From Taenia hydatigena (lineage: Eukaryota; Platyhelminthes; Cestoda; Cyclophyllidea; Taeniidae): a DNA stretch of 64,000 nucleotides. The stretch lies in contig JADWOT020000007.1 in assembly GCA_036345935.2 (NCBI GenBank), forward strand, positions 9,970,100 to 10,034,099, in the 5' to 3' direction. The notes under the pieces are model-generated. The model had not been told where the DNA came from. It saw nothing but the letters and a program-made list of their open reading frames with translations, and searched no databases. Position 1 is the first letter of the stretch. Every line of letters begins with the position of its first letter. Positions 12,496 through 25,290 of the stretch are shown one piece after another. Made by a program: the position numbers and the translations under genes.

Positions 12496-13380
12496 ATGTA
12501 CAGTTGGCAACAGGAAATTTGGTTTCATGGGCTCAATCAATCCGAGCAGTTCAATCGAACCCGATTTGTGCATTTCTATGTCCTCTGACAATAATTCGCT
12601 CTTAATCCTGCGATTACAGTGTGCTTAGTTTGAGAAAAATGCAAAAGCGGTTCAGGGACAGCCGATTTAAACTGGAGAATGCACGCGGCGAGAAAGTAGG
12701 CTTTAGTTGATAGGAGCTGTTTGGTAATTTTCAAGCAAACTGGTAAACTAAACATTCCTCAATAAGGTGATTGCAAGGCTTTATTATGTTCGCGTCGCGA
12801 GGGTATGGCTAATCCGGTAGATCAAACAGGTCTGGTTACAATTTTAGGCAATTGGTTGCATTCCTATCTCAACAAATCGTGGACCTTATTTGCGGTCGTG
12901 GCAGGGTTTTGCGGAAGGCGAAGCACACAGGAACTTTCCACACCGTGCTAGTAAAAAATGCCAAAAAGACCACTGATAGTGAAGTGCTACTGGAGTCAAT
13001 TAAGTAGCACCATTGAAAACAGTAAAGTGTTTTGAATGAAACAGCTGGATAGGGAGCAAGCATTTCTTAAATAACAAGTTCTGAAGCTACTTATGATTGT
13101 GATGTGCACTTCTATGTAAAGGAATACTACTTATTACGTTAAAAATATTGGGAATATTAATAATCGTAGGGTGTCTGCATTGTCGTGACTAAATGGAGTC
13201 CGAGAAGTCCGAGAAGTGACCTCGCGCATCTCACATCCCATTGCAGTTGTGTAGATTCTAGGACCCAGCAGGTAAGTATGAGGTAAATATGGATTAAATT
13301 CGATTTGTGACCCATCAACCACGTTTATCCAAGAATCTTTTCTTTAAAGCAAGTTTTCATTTTGCAGACAATGCACTAAT
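12495..13380. other. No recognisable gene
   Basis: Short overlapping open frames occur only on the minus strand (12869-13063 and 13134-13322). They have no recognisable domain. No convincing match to other parts of the window was found. Confidence 0.5.
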
Positions 13381-14440
13381 CGCCATTGGCTTAGTCGTCC
13401 TTTCTTATGCTGAAGTAATCCCAGGTGGCGAACGAATGTCTCGGTCGTCAAGATCGATTCAAATGACCTCTGTCCTCCTGATGAATTATTAATCCTATGG
13501 TCATACGCATACAAGGCCACATCCAACGGTGAGGCTAGATGACCCCACCACCAGCTGACACACTTGAAAGCAAGCCACTCAAATGACCTCTCATCATGCG
13601 TTTGAATATCCCACCCACAAATCGTCACCTTTCCCTTCTGCTAATTGGCTAAAAGCCATTTTAATAAATGGAACCCACGCGCATATTGATGGATGTAATC
13701 ATTGCAACAGACTGACCGAAGTGCCGCCAGCAAACAGAATATGTGATTCGTAACGACATCCTTGCCGCTTTTAAATGAGAATTAAGACCAGTGATGAGAA
13801 GTTACCATTTAGTCAAGTTTTCTGGGAAACTCTCACATCTAATGCCTGTCCAACCATATCAAATGCCTCGCTGTGCGAAGTGTTATAGCCTTCATAAAAA
13901 AATTTCCTTTTATTTGATTACCTACCTTAATCGGTCTACAGTTTAAAGAATTCGCCACCACTATCAACTGATTTCCCTACAGCAGTCAAAATCCCAGTGG
14001 GTGATAACTTCTTCCTCCTATCAATCCCGAAACCACACATTGCATCCTGTGCAGAGCATTTCAGGCAATTTTCGTGTCTCGTTGGCTCGCCACCGTCGAC
14101 GCCTCCCACCATTGTTTCTCCCATTCATTCTGCTGCATCAGACTGATAAAAGCATCTGACCTGACTGGACCTTACCTAAACCGAGGCATAGGTGCACTTT
14201 TCTTCGGTCAACGTTAACATTTGCTTAATTCAACTTAACAGATTGAGCATTACTAATGCTGGATATGCTGAAACATCGAATTAAACAATCCACGCTACCT
14301 GCGCTTCTTCACCCTCTCCGGCAGTCATTCCCTAATTCATCTACTCGGGCACATCAACAATCTGCCGATTTTGCCCTTCGACTTCTATCTACATGGTAGC
14401 TGATGGATCAGTGGCCTCCGCACTTATGCCCAAAGGTTCT
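13380..14440 (-). repeat. Family X repeat, partial copy X4 (inverted)
   Basis: The reverse complement runs colinearly with 23220-24230 in X2. 14290-14430 matches 23220-23370, with the shared phrases CTACTGATCCATCAGCTAC-like and GTGCCCGAGTAGATGA. 13940-14120 matches 23530-23700, with the shared TGGTGGGAG(T/G)CGTCG word and TTATCACCCACT. 13520-13900 matches 23830-24110. The copy ends near 13380-13400 at the segment equivalent to 24225. No intact frame is present. Confidence 0.7.
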
Positions 14441-16720
14441 ATAATGCTACTATTTGCAGTTATTTTATTTATCCATCATGAATCAGCTATTTGCTATTGC
14501 ATTGTTCCATTAGCATGTGTTCTTGACAACCATTTATTAATAAAAGTTCAAATGTATGTATTTATACCGGTAAGTGGTTAGGGTTGTTTGCGTGCTTCTA
14601 TAGATTAATATATTTATTTTTAGCTCCCTTTATATATGCACTGACTAAATTTGTTGCAAATGATGTTTATAAATAAAATATTGATGGAATCTTTAAGACA
14701 GATGAGTATAAGAGAAATATTTCAGTGTTCGAGTCGATTGAAGAGCAATGCTGGTTGGCTGATGCGAGGTAAGAATCGACGCATGGTTACAAAACGGCAG
14801 AAGCTGCAACCGAAATAGCTTCAAATCAATAAAATACAAGTCCACGATGCAGTTTCGATCGTTGTCACATGATTGGTAGCGCTGCGGTTCAAGCAGCTTA
14901 TCGACTATCACCAGTAAATTGGCTCCCTTAATGAGATTTGCATACTTTGTAAACACAGGTATCTTTTCAAAATAGACGCTTCACAAGCTGATGTAGATGA
15001 GAAACGATGAAAAGGCCAATCAGTGTAATGTTCTTCCCTACACTCGGCGCCGTAGTACACGCTTGTGTGTTCTTCCCCTCTAACTATGTATAACTGGAAG
15101 CACGTTTTCGCCAATAGTCATCCAAAACTGCTAAAAAAGCTCGGTTTTTTGTCATTTTGGCGCACCATTGTGGGCATGAAATGCGACAGAGGGCTGAAAC
15201 GAAGTGTCGAACGGTAAATTGGGCGGAGTCAAAATTGCACTTGCAACGCTTTTCATGTTTGCACCGTCGTCATTGCAGTTCATCCCTCCTACCGCGGTAC
15301 GCCAATAATAAACAGTCTAATTGTAGACATTGCTGTGCCACTTAGTTTGAGCAAAGACTAAAATAAGATATAATTTCATGAAACATTAAGAATGATTGCA
15401 GAGGACAACATACACGATGATGGCAGTGCCAGCACAGGGGTAACGGCGGTAGTAAGGACAGCGATGGGGTAAGGAAGGTAATAGCAGGTGAATACAAGTT
15501 AAGGATGTGCAGCAGTTAACGGCAAATGAGGTAGGAAGGAATAAGTACTGACCCTGAAGTGACTTGAAGACGCAACCTTCTGATCTGGAGTCAAACGCTC
15601 CACCGTTGCGTTACGGGGTCACACTGTCAATAAAGGTGTAATTGATTACCTCAACACCATCACATAGATTGCTGTGCACACCTGTATTGGAAACAACAAT
15701 AATGCCATTTACATAAATAGAGGCACACATCGGTCCATCGGACACGCTGCTAAAGGTGTTGACGGGACGTGGAGGTGTGAGGAGACTTCTGCGTGGTAAC
15801 AGGCGCCGGTGCTTTAGCAACAGAATGTTCTACTGCAGCACTCGAGGGTCGGATCTAATTTCTGGCTAAAGGAGATATCTACTAATATCTTCTCATTCCT
15901 CCCATCCTTGTTCCACTCCTGCTTTATCACAGCCCGGCGATTCCTCCTATTATGACTCGACAACTGCTCGTTCAAAACCAGTTTAGTGAAGTTCTCTTTT
16001 GCGCAACCGTAATAACCGTAATAACTAAATCATAGCGTGCTTTTGAGCTTAGTAAATAAGTGATGCCTTTTCATGAGCCCTTTTAAATCCAAACAAGTGA
16101 CTTTTTACTTCAAACAAGCCGTCTTTACTAATGATGGGCTGTTGTTGAACCATGCAGGACTCATAGGCCATTTTTTATCTGAGTATTTGTGCAGTAGTTC
16201 TATCCCTTTATAACAAAACGGATTCCTATCAAAAATTCATTAAACCGCCTCTGCTCATTTCAAACACGCCATCTTAGTTGTTGGCAAACAATAGCAAATA
16301 GCATCGTTGGCTGTTTATTTACAGCAGTGGAAAACCGTAGCTCTGCATACAGGGCGCGCTATTGCTGAGGAAAATATATTCACAAAAAAGAAACGTCACG
16401 CTTTGCATGACCTCCATGCCAGACAAAGGCTCATGTTTCCTGATATGTAATTCTTAGGTGAAAGGCGAAAAAGGACTCGAATCATGCTCGAGAAGAGGCT
16501 TAAGTTCCTTTTAAAGCTGTATCAGTCCGTTTGTTTTGAGACCATAAACATGCCAATATTTTCCTGTGGAAGAGAACACAGAGAAGGGGAGGCTTACAAA
16601 TGGCCTATGCAAAGTCTGTTTCAAAGGACATGGATGGAAGCATTCAAAATCTTACATACTTTAAAGCTCGTAACTAAATAAACAACAAATGAGCCACAGA
16701 TAATCACTCCAATTATTACT
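14440..16720. other. No recognisable gene apart from a tRNA-like relic
   Basis: Apart from the tRNA-Trp-like sequence at 15549-15620 I see nothing I can name. The minus-strand frame 14693-14956 (87 codons) has no recognisable domain. The stretch 14460-14690 is AT-rich. No clear repeat partner was found in the window. Confidence 0.5.
15549..15620 (-). tRNA. tRNA-Trp(CCA)-like sequence, probable pseudogene
   Basis: The reverse complement is a 72-base tRNA-Trp look-alike. The acceptor arm GACCCCG/CAGGGTC has one mismatch. The D arm contains CGCAACGGT, as in animal tRNA-Trp, and the anticodon loop is CTCCAGA in a five-pair stem with one G-T. The variable loop and T arm are recognisable. The T stem has two mismatches, and the B box TCTTCAAGTCA is off consensus, so transcription is doubtful. 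No 3' CCA is encoded, as expected for a nuclear gene. This is likely a pseudogene or the head of a tRNA-derived short repeat. Confidence 0.6.
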
Positions 16721-18275
16721 GTAGAGCATTTGTCATCCGCACAGCATAAAGCAGGGCTGATCCGGTTGGAGAAGCGCGAATCGTAGCGAAAACAAAGTTG
16801 TAAATTAAGAATGGCAATTTTTGAGGTCTTATGCACCCTATTTTGTTTGAAATGGGATGTGGGTTTCGCGGTGGTAAGCTGGAGTGACTATCCATCGTCT
16901 CCATTCTGATGATCAGTCAGTTTGACAGCACTCCGCGAAACGGCCGCATGAATGTGCCATCTCCATTTAGCACGTCATTCCACTTATGTCTGTTTTAACA
17001 GTTTTGTCTACCATCAATTCTCCTTTCCTTGTTATTCTCTACTCTACTGAATCCCAACTGGGTACGATTTTATACAAGCCTGAAGGGACAAAATTGCTTA
17101 TCTAGTCCTCTAACTGATTCATTTTTCAGTCTCTGTTTAAAAATCTGATGTACATTGAGTTTGTCTTTTGACTTAATGAATGCATTCGCGACCTACCACG
17201 GCTAGAAATTGAGTTGAAATTATTTCAGGAAATGAATATGCGTAATGAAAAGTGCTAGTACAATAGAGGGGTGAAATAAAATTAGTCATTTTGGCAGAGT
17301 GTCATGTGCACACTTCGCATTTGGTAAGCTTTCTGTTGCGTGTTGCAAAATTCATACCAATTTACTGAACCTGCTGTGATTTTGCGGTCTACAAGTTTCT
17401 AAACAGCTTCATACAGCAGTGTACGTGAAACATAATGGCGTATCTGCATGCTCAGATATTCGGGCTGTACCCGAAGATGCAGTGCCAATATCCCAATTCC
17501 TCAACTGCGTCAAAATGGGCAAATTATGTCCTACAGACGAAGGCAAAGGAATTGGATGCCCACGTAAACAAGAGAACACGATTGATTCCCAATGCAGGTT
17601 CGTTAGCTGTAGGATCAACAACTTAATAAAAGCACCCACTTGACATTGCTCAAGCTGTCTGCAATTCAGCCATAACTTTGCATTTGTTGGACAATAGTCA
17701 CGTTAACGGGCATTAAACTTCCGATTGCGTTCATTAATGTGGCAAATCAAGAGTTAACTCTGATCACGATTACGGCTATGAGTCGCTAACCGCTAAAATA
17801 TGAGTGCATGACAAAATTATCGGCATATAATTTAAAATTCACTAGGCTTGCCTAAAAATCGGGAAGCTGTATTCTTGCTATCTATTTATGCTAAATCCTG
17901 ACAAATAGATGAAATTGACCAGCTCTAGAATACGTAGGATGGTTAGAATAGGGTGATGAGTAAGCGCAACTTCTGCGGTTGACGCACATGCTCAACCACT
18001 CCTGATATTCTTTCAATCGCACCATTAGTCAGACAGTATACATTCCCTCCCGGAGAGGGACACTTGAAACATTAAAGACCATTCAATGGCAAGTGTGATG
18101 TCAAACTGCTCCTTCAAATGGTATTGAGAGAGGCATAGCGCCCTATCCTGACATAACCCATTTCAGAGGGTAGTAAGGCTTTTTACATCAAATTGGTCAG
18201 CTGTGAGATGAAAACAGGGAGCAAGCAACAACCGTCCATAGGGCGTGGCAATTTCTACGTACAGTTTGAATTATG
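16720..18275 (+). repeat. Family Y repeat, copy Y2 lacking the middle segment
   Basis: 16770-17790 follows Y1 8400-9320. Shared words include CTGATGATCAGTCAGTT-like, ATTTAGCACGTCATTCC and GCTTATCTAGTC. At about 17790-17815 it jumps to the equivalent of Y1 12035 (GGCATATAA(C/T)TTAAAATTCA) and follows it to about 18275. The Y1 segment 9320-12035 with its 279-codon frame is therefore absent. Either Y2 lost it or the ancestor of Y1 and Y3 gained it. Confidence 0.75.
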
Positions 18276-18920
18276 TCTGCTTTTAGCTACGCCACTTGTT
18301 AAAGCAGATATTTGCCGCTGTTTATCAACCATAAGCGTATTTAGGTTTGGTGCACCCTCCTTCCTTGAATGCGAAGGAATAGAATCCATGCTGCGATTTA
18401 ATTGCATGACAATTATGCCGTAATTCAGCCATGAAGCCTTTCGTGCAATTTAAGCCACCTTTAGAAACCTACTAGGATTACCCGATTTCCTGGTAATTAG
18501 GCAGAATATTCGAACACCGAAGCGACGACCCACGCATCTGTTAAAGAGTAAGTTATAGATAATAAAATATCGTACGACAAAGTCAGCCTGTTAGTATGCG
18601 GCATAAAGGCGTCCACAATCCACAAACAAAGATAGCCCAGTGTCCAACTCCACAGCACAGAGAAGCTTAGATGTTCTTGTTTGCATTTTTAAGCATACTT
18701 TGTTACCACTCCGCCTTAAACACTCGCTAGGGGTATTCGTGACGATTAACCATCTAGCGATTGTCTACAGTTGTGTCTCGATCTCGATACGACTGATGCA
18801 ATGCACTCTTTAGCACCGTACAAATTGCAAATGACGAATAGTACGGCCTTAATTGGTCAGCACGTAAACGAAGACGGCATAAGCTTAAGTAAATAACATT
18901 GGGAACTTACAAAACTTTTG
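18275..18920. other. No recognisable gene
   Basis: This is a linker between the oppositely oriented repeats Y2 and Y3. I found no match to the Y1 sequence upstream of the conserved coding block, and no RNA or protein signal. Confidence 0.45.
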
Positions 18921-19260
18921 ATGATAATTGTGTTTTACTAATTATGATTGTCGTTTTGGACCTTGATCACTCGGATTTCGGAAGTCGGAATTGTGGACAC
19001 CTAATTGCCCTAGATGATTTTATTAAGCCTGAGCAAACACTTGCTGGGACTGGCATGATGTGGGAAATAATGCAACCTTTTCCAAATGTGGACTGCATGC
19101 AGAAGACGTTCCAAGCCTTGGGTGGCTTCCACTTTCTCCCTTTCTCCAAGTTTCCTCGTAGATGGCGCATTTGGTGCAACAGGCGACAGAACAAATTTTA
19201 TGATCAACTATGCAGAGATAATTCGCTGGGCTTGTCTCCATGTCATGTGGAGTAGAGCTT
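18920..19260 (+). pseudogene. Decayed, frameshifted relative of the Y1-encoded protein
   Basis: The frame from 18899 encodes a close relative of the last 100 or so residues of the 10297-11136 protein. GTGMMW, PNV, MQKTFQALGGFHF and WRIWCNRRQN are kept. Near 19190-19200 the similarity passes to another frame, in which EIIRWACLHV reappears (19210-19250), so one frameshift is needed to follow the family sequence. The upstream two thirds of the family protein are not recognisable before 18920. The product would be truncated, so this is a relic rather than a gene. Confidence 0.65.
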
Positions 19261-20700
19261 ACCGCGCTTAAGAATATTTATGACGACCTGCTCTGTGAAG
19301 GCATTCTGCGAGCTGTTTGACAGCTTACAAAATAGATATTAAAAAACGATGCACATTAAATTTTATGCGCCGTATTCATGCAATAAGTAATTTCGGAACA
19401 GAACCGCAGGTGCTTTGTGCTTGTCAAGCGATCAGCAACATATGGGATTCATATCTTTCTGTTTGTGAAGGGCGTCTTCTCATAGGCCAAATTTGAGCCA
19501 TTCTCCTAGCATGGTCAGTTATTACGCCTATTCATCGCATAAATCATTCACTGTGAGTAAGTACAATAGTCTTTTTAGGCAGTAATAATAACAACTAATT
19601 GTAATTCCAACGCACACATGGTTGTTCGCTTATGTCATATGCCAAATAGTCCGTTACACTAAATGCTTGATTTTACGCCAAGACATGGTCAACTCTGTCT
19701 GTTTTCCTGCTGACCGCTAAATCTGCTGGCATTTTGTTCGCAGCCATGAAGACAGCTTTCCTGTTCCCAACTTCGCTACTACACCCCCTCAATGTATGGA
19801 ACAAATATAATCACACTGCGGTCGCGCACTCTTATTAGTCACAACGGTGCCATCGTGCATTGCTCTGTGGCCATCGCGTAAAATAAACTTGCTCCAAGAG
19901 TAAACATCGCACGGGCCTCTGTGAGTGCGCAGAGTGCTTGGTACTGGTACTTTAGTAACACATTTTCCTTTGAAATAAAAATATAATAGTGACAAATGCA
20001 TGTGATTTCTCGTTATATCTTTTTTCCTCCTATGCTCTTAGGCGCATATTGGAAGGGAACTGAGCTCAGTTTCGCATAAATTGCCATCAAATTGTAAGTG
20101 TTCTTTCGAATGATATAATGCAGAATGGTGTTATGCATTTGAAGAACCTGTTATTGTGGAGTAATTTACTGCTTGATAATGTTCGGATTTAATGCCAAAT
20201 TCTTAAAGAAGGCCAAATGAAGGCGATTTTGAGATGAGGCGACACCGGTTTTGCCCTAAAGCGGTCTACTTTACACCCTCTAAACGTTATTGAATTAAGA
20301 GGACATCAACCCAAGTTTGATGAGTTTTGCGACTTGCGACCCGCAGCCGCAACCATAATCAGAATGAATTCGTAATTGCCCTTTGGAGTGGCAAATATAA
20401 AACAATGCAAATTTTTAGGCTGGATTGCAGGCAAGTAAAGCAATGTTAAGTAGGTGCTTCTGTTAAGTTGTTGATCCGGCAACTAACGAACCTGCATTGG
20501 GAACTAATCTCGTTCGCCTGATTGCGTAGGCATTCAGTCTGCTTGCTAACGCCCGTAGGACATGATTAGCTCATTATTACGCAGTTATGGACTTTAGATG
20601 TTGGCGCTGCATCTTTTTATAAGACACAGCATGAATGTTTGAGCACGCAAAAGTGTCGTTTATTTCTATTTGTGCTGTTGTATGAAGATTTTGATGCTGT
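18920..20700 (-). repeat. Family Y repeat, copy Y3 (inverted)
   Basis: The minus strand follows Y1. 18920-19260 matches the C-terminal coding part at 10297-10630. 19310-19600 matches 9940-10210, with GTGCTTTGTGCTTGTCAAGCG and GTCAGTTATT shared. About 19740-19800 matches 9770-9850, and 20460-20700 matches 8920-9160. The copy is degraded throughout, and the match stops near 20700. Confidence 0.75.
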
Positions 20701-22560
20701 GTAAGATGCTTTCACTGGGGTTTATTGGGTTGCTATATCATGATCCGATTGCAAGGGTAACCTATTTATCAGGACACAGGTCGCTGTTGAAAGTGTAGCG
20801 TTCACCATAAGAATTTTTTGATACTGCGCTTTCTTTTAAAACGGATAACTGCTTCATCGCAGCCGGCTCGTCTTGCGCTGGTGAGATTTTCTTACTTTAC
20901 CGCATATTTCTCGCCGGTCCAGTGGAAGTTACTCTTAACCTAGCATTGCATTTTGCCACCAACGCATATGATAGGCAACATTTTACTTTATGGTCAATTC
21001 TTTTGTTTATGTTAAGAACAAAATCGGAGGATTCATTTGCCTCGTGCGTTTAATCATAATTAGACAGTGCTAAAGCTTTTCGACGCGTTTAGTTATCAAC
21101 TTGCAGAATCACTGTCTTTCGCTTATATGCTTCTTGGTTGCTTACGGCTTCCTTGGGTAGGTAGGTACAATTCATACGCAAACATACTTCGGGTAGCAAG
21201 TGAGCAGTCAAAATCAAATTCACGACCCTGTGGACCTCTTGAACACACTACAGTAACAGGTCTGAAAGGCCATCGAACATCGAACACTTTTCCTTCTTAC
21301 TCTGCAAACAGAACGTCGACACGAATGCACTCTTCATCACAGATTAAAAACGCATGGCATAGTGGTGAAAAAAATGCACAATCATAGTTGACTGGACGCA
21401 AGTCCACCTTTGTGACCAGGGGGCCTATCATAGTGAGTTGATTGCGTATGGTTTTGTAGTGCCCACATTCCTGCATTTGCTGTTTGGAGGATATGTGAAT
21501 GTTTATGGGTAAGATTGATAAAGTTGGAGATAGAGGTGTAGATCGTGATGCAGCATAGGTGGCTCGGCGTGGCGCGATACCTTATTGATAGACCACTGGT
21601 CAGTCGATCTTATTTGGCGGTTTATAAATACAACAGGCTCGAATGATTTCAACGTTTCCAATCAAAATTATTCTTGACTTCTGCACTTGTAGACTAACCG
21701 TCCCTTAAAAATGCTGCTGTCTTCTGAATAATCATTGATTTCTGCTGCAACTGTTAGCTATGTGTTGCTAAGGAGCCATCTTGTTTGAATGGATGCGCCA
21801 CCTTAGCCGTGCTCGACTTATTGCCGATTGCTAACAAGGTTAGGCATGCACTGAACCCGCTACGCACATTTTGCGCTGAATACTCGAAACCTCGTACGAT
21901 TGCATTGGCAAGGAAAGTTTCCCTCTTGTGGGATTCGCTGACATATTGCTGCTGGCGTTTTTCGATCAAGGTCGAATCTTATTTGAGACTAGTCGCATAA
22001 GCTTGCACCTGTTAGTTAGCTCAAGCGGCAGATACACATTTGTTTGTTCTCAGTGTTTCCTAGATGACGGCATGAATAAGCTGTCATTCCTCATCCACCA
22101 CTGATTCCGACTTCCGACCATTAGCATTACCATCCATCACAAGTTCGTGGAATAACCGACTTTTCAGAACCCACTTTTAACCATCCTAGTCAGACGCGTC
22201 GGGAAATTGTGAGTCAGCCACCGTGGAAGGGACTCTAACTCACAATCCTTAGCGTCGAAAACCGGCGTCTTATCCATTAGGTCACCGGAGCCAGCTTGTC
22301 GTTAACTTACTGCAGCTAGCAACAGAGCCTAGTACTGAAGGGATATGGTTCTGGCTATGGGTGTGAGAGGTTCCGGCTTCAAATTTCGTCTGAGCCCACT
22401 GCCCACTCAGTAGTAAAAGGGTTATTTGGTAAATGCGCCTTAAAATTCTCGGACCACTTTTATCATAAATTTGCAGGTCACAGTCCTCATCTTCATCCTC
22501 ATCCTCTCATTTACCCAAACAACGTGAGCATTGCTTTCCAAGTTCATAGCTCGTGTGCAG
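20700..22560. other. No recognisable gene apart from a tRNA-like relic
   Basis: The plus-strand frame 21067-21387 (106 codons) and two opposed frames at 21754-22000 show no known domain. The tRNA-Arg-like sequence at 22218-22292 is the only recognisable element. A short CTCATCTTCATCCTCATCCTC run lies at about 22480-22505. Confidence 0.5.
22218..22292 (-). tRNA. tRNA-Arg(TCG)-like sequence, pseudogene
   Basis: The reverse complement has the arginine-type D arm (GACCTAATGGATAAGAC, a good A box), a loop TTTTCGA giving anticodon TCG, and a GTTAGAGTCCC B-box relic. The anticodon stem no longer pairs beyond its first pair, and the acceptor stem has two mismatches. It cannot fold as a functional tRNA. 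It is a tRNA pseudogene or part of a tRNA-derived repeat. Confidence 0.5.
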
Positions 22561-22768
22561 GGTTAACTAGTTTACTGGCTCATTGTCAAGCATGTCTGGA
22601 TTTTTTTTAGGTTAGTTAACTTATTTTACTACCAAATAAGGGTATTTAAACTTTTTTGGAGCCAAGCGCATTTCTCATGCAACCCTGGATTGTTTTGTGT
22701 CCGCACACCTTCCTACGACCCGGTTCAGAGTTGATGGATTAATGTGGCAAATAACCAGGTATCTACGT

Positions 22769-22784
22769 ACATATATATATATAT
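22769..22784. repeat. AT dinucleotide microsatellite
   Basis: A short run of alternating A and T, about eight units. It lies inside repeat X2 and is absent from the corresponding X1 position. Confidence 0.9.
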
Positions 22785-24989
22785 GGAAATGGTGTTTGAG
22801 TTGCTGCTCTTGTGAACGATCGCTCAATTGTGCCCACCCTCGAAATTAGAACTAAACAACTGATACCGATTAGCATCTAGAGCGTCTTACGAAAGTCGTA
22901 GCCTAAAAAAATAGCATTTAGCCTTGGATTTCGATAATTTCTTGCGCCAGAATGCATGGGCTGTGTCAATATTTGGGATTATTAATACACTTGGAAGCTA
23001 TTTTGATGCACATGAGGAACGTATCCGTGAACAGTGCGGTGGATCTTGTGAACACTGCCGCATAATGGGCGCATTAGCGCTAGTTACGGACGTCCATCTG
23101 AGTCTACAATGGAATAGACGAAAAAATTAGTGGTACTGTGATAGTTCAGTCAGGAAAAAGTAAAAACGTGTTCAGGCGCCTACCTATCTACCTCGGGTCA
23201 TGGCGGGTACCAATTTTGCTGTTTTCCGCATAAATGCGGAAGCTACTGATCCATCAGCTACTACGTGGACAGAAGTTGAAGGCCAAGATGGGTAGATTGT
23301 TGAATTGTGCCCGAGTAGATGAGTGAGAGATTGACTGCTTGAGTGAGCGAAGGAGCGTGAGGCGGTAAAGGAATTGTTGGGCTTAGTGTTTCAGCTTATA
23401 CGGCATCAATAATGCTCGAATCGTTGGGGTGGATTTAGCGAATGTCAGCTTAAGTCGAAGAAAACTGCACTTGCGCCTTATTTTAGGCAAGATTTGGTCA
23501 AATAAGATGCCATTATCGGTCAGGTGCGGAAGAATGAGTAATAAAACCAATGGTGGGAGTCGTCGGCGGTGGCAAGCCAGCAAGGTGCGTAAATTGACTG
23601 AGATGCTGTGCATAGGAGGTGGTGTGTAGCTTGAGGAATGACGGGTGGAAATAATTATCACCCACTCGGAGAAATTAGTTGATAGTGATGGTGGGCCTTG
23701 ATTATAGGAAGGTAAGAATGAGTATATGACCAACTTATTATGTTGTCGATTGCGACAGTTGGTTAAATAGGAGGAACTGCTTTTTGTGTGAATACTGGAG
23801 CGCTTTGTAGAGTGAGGTATCTGACATGGTTAAGTGACATGCCCTAGAAGTTTCCTGTAAAATCTGATCGACTGGTTACTTCTCACCAAAATCTTTTCAT
23901 TCTTATTGGAAGGGGTACGGAAGTCATTGCGAACTAAATGTTCTGGGTGCTAGTGACACCATGTTTGGTGTGTTGCGATGCTTGTAACGCAATGGTTAAA
24001 CCCATGGATATACGCATGCATTCCACTTATAAAATTGGTTTTAGCCGGTTAAGGTAAGTAAAAAAGCGGCAGGTTGTGCGTGATATGATCAAATGCATGG
24101 TGAGTGGCCGTTTGCCCGGCGTGCTTGCAAGTGGGTCAACTGGGAGTAGAGTTATCTAGTCTCACTACCAAATATGTTTTTCATGCGTAAAAGGATCACG
24201 GGATCACTCGTAGGCGAAACTTTACCACCTCGGCTTAGTATTCTTCAGACCGCGTCTGCTGAAGTGACATGAGATGCCTCTTAGTTCGTTAATGAAGAAA
24301 ATCTAGTTGAAGGACCCTTTTAGAGGGCACCGCAGCCAATAAGAAACAATAACATCCTAAAAATGCACATAATGTAAATGCCACCGAGTAATTGTCGAAA
24401 AAGAGGAAAATGATAGCTATTCTCATAAAATATGAACATTCAATCCGTCAAGACACAAAACGCATTGCAATTGCTACTGAGCTTAAGATTATTAGTACCT
24501 GATCAAAGCATGATGCATCAAAATGCCAAATTTCAAATTTAACATTTTTCAGCAATCTCTCTAAGCTTATCAGGTGCGACATCAAGAGCCACATTCATGT
24601 TCACTTTCAAGGTCGTAATTTACGGTGATTACATTGAACACGTGAATGCGCTGTCATATTCTTAATAAAATCGAAAGAGCTCCAACAAATCAAGGGCAAC
24701 ATTAAGATACACAAAGCAAAAAATCATTCCAAAATATAAAATATCAAACAGAAAGAAATGATTTTTCATATGATAAACAAAATAAAACATGGCTTATCAA
24801 AAATACATTAATTTAGAAGAAAGAGAAAATATCAATGCTATATGTAAAAGCAAAGGAAGAAAACTGTGCATGGGCCAAAATTTGAAAGTGTGGAAGGTAA
24901 AAATGATACACTAATGTTTGAAAAGTGGAGAAGTAGTTTCAATACTGGTTTTAATGCTGTCATAACTTAATGAGTGGTGTTTCTTTATA

Positions 24990-25290
24990 TAGAGCTGCAC
25001 ATCATAATCATAAGTTGTTGTAGAATGGGTGCACACGTGCCTTAAGCGACTGATTTGCTTACTCCACTTCTCGCTATATTTCTCCACCCGTATTAGCGTT
25101 TCAAATGTTACTACTTTGCTAACTTTAGCAACGTCCTGTGTGTTCAGTGCAGAGACTGATATTTGAGGTCTGTATCCACTTCAGATGCCTTCAATCACAA
25201 CCAATGGAAATTAAACTAGAGAGATCATCGATGGAAATTTGCATTCACGCTAAAACAGGCATGAGCGTCGACACGTGTGCCGAACAAATT
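24990..25290 (+). repeat. Direct repeat within X2, first copy
   Basis: This is colinear with 26278-26590. Both contain GAGCTGCACA(T/G)CATAATCATAA, GTAGAATGGGTGCACACGTGCC, CTTACTCCAC and CTCGCT(A/G)TATTTCTCCA in the same order. The second copy lies about 1.29 kb downstream, just beyond the X2 end, so part of the unit has been duplicated in tandem. Confidence 0.8.

Noticed and set aside
21754..22000. Opposed 71-codon frames as a gene
   Set aside because: The two frames overlap almost fully on opposite strands and neither shows a recognisable domain or signals.
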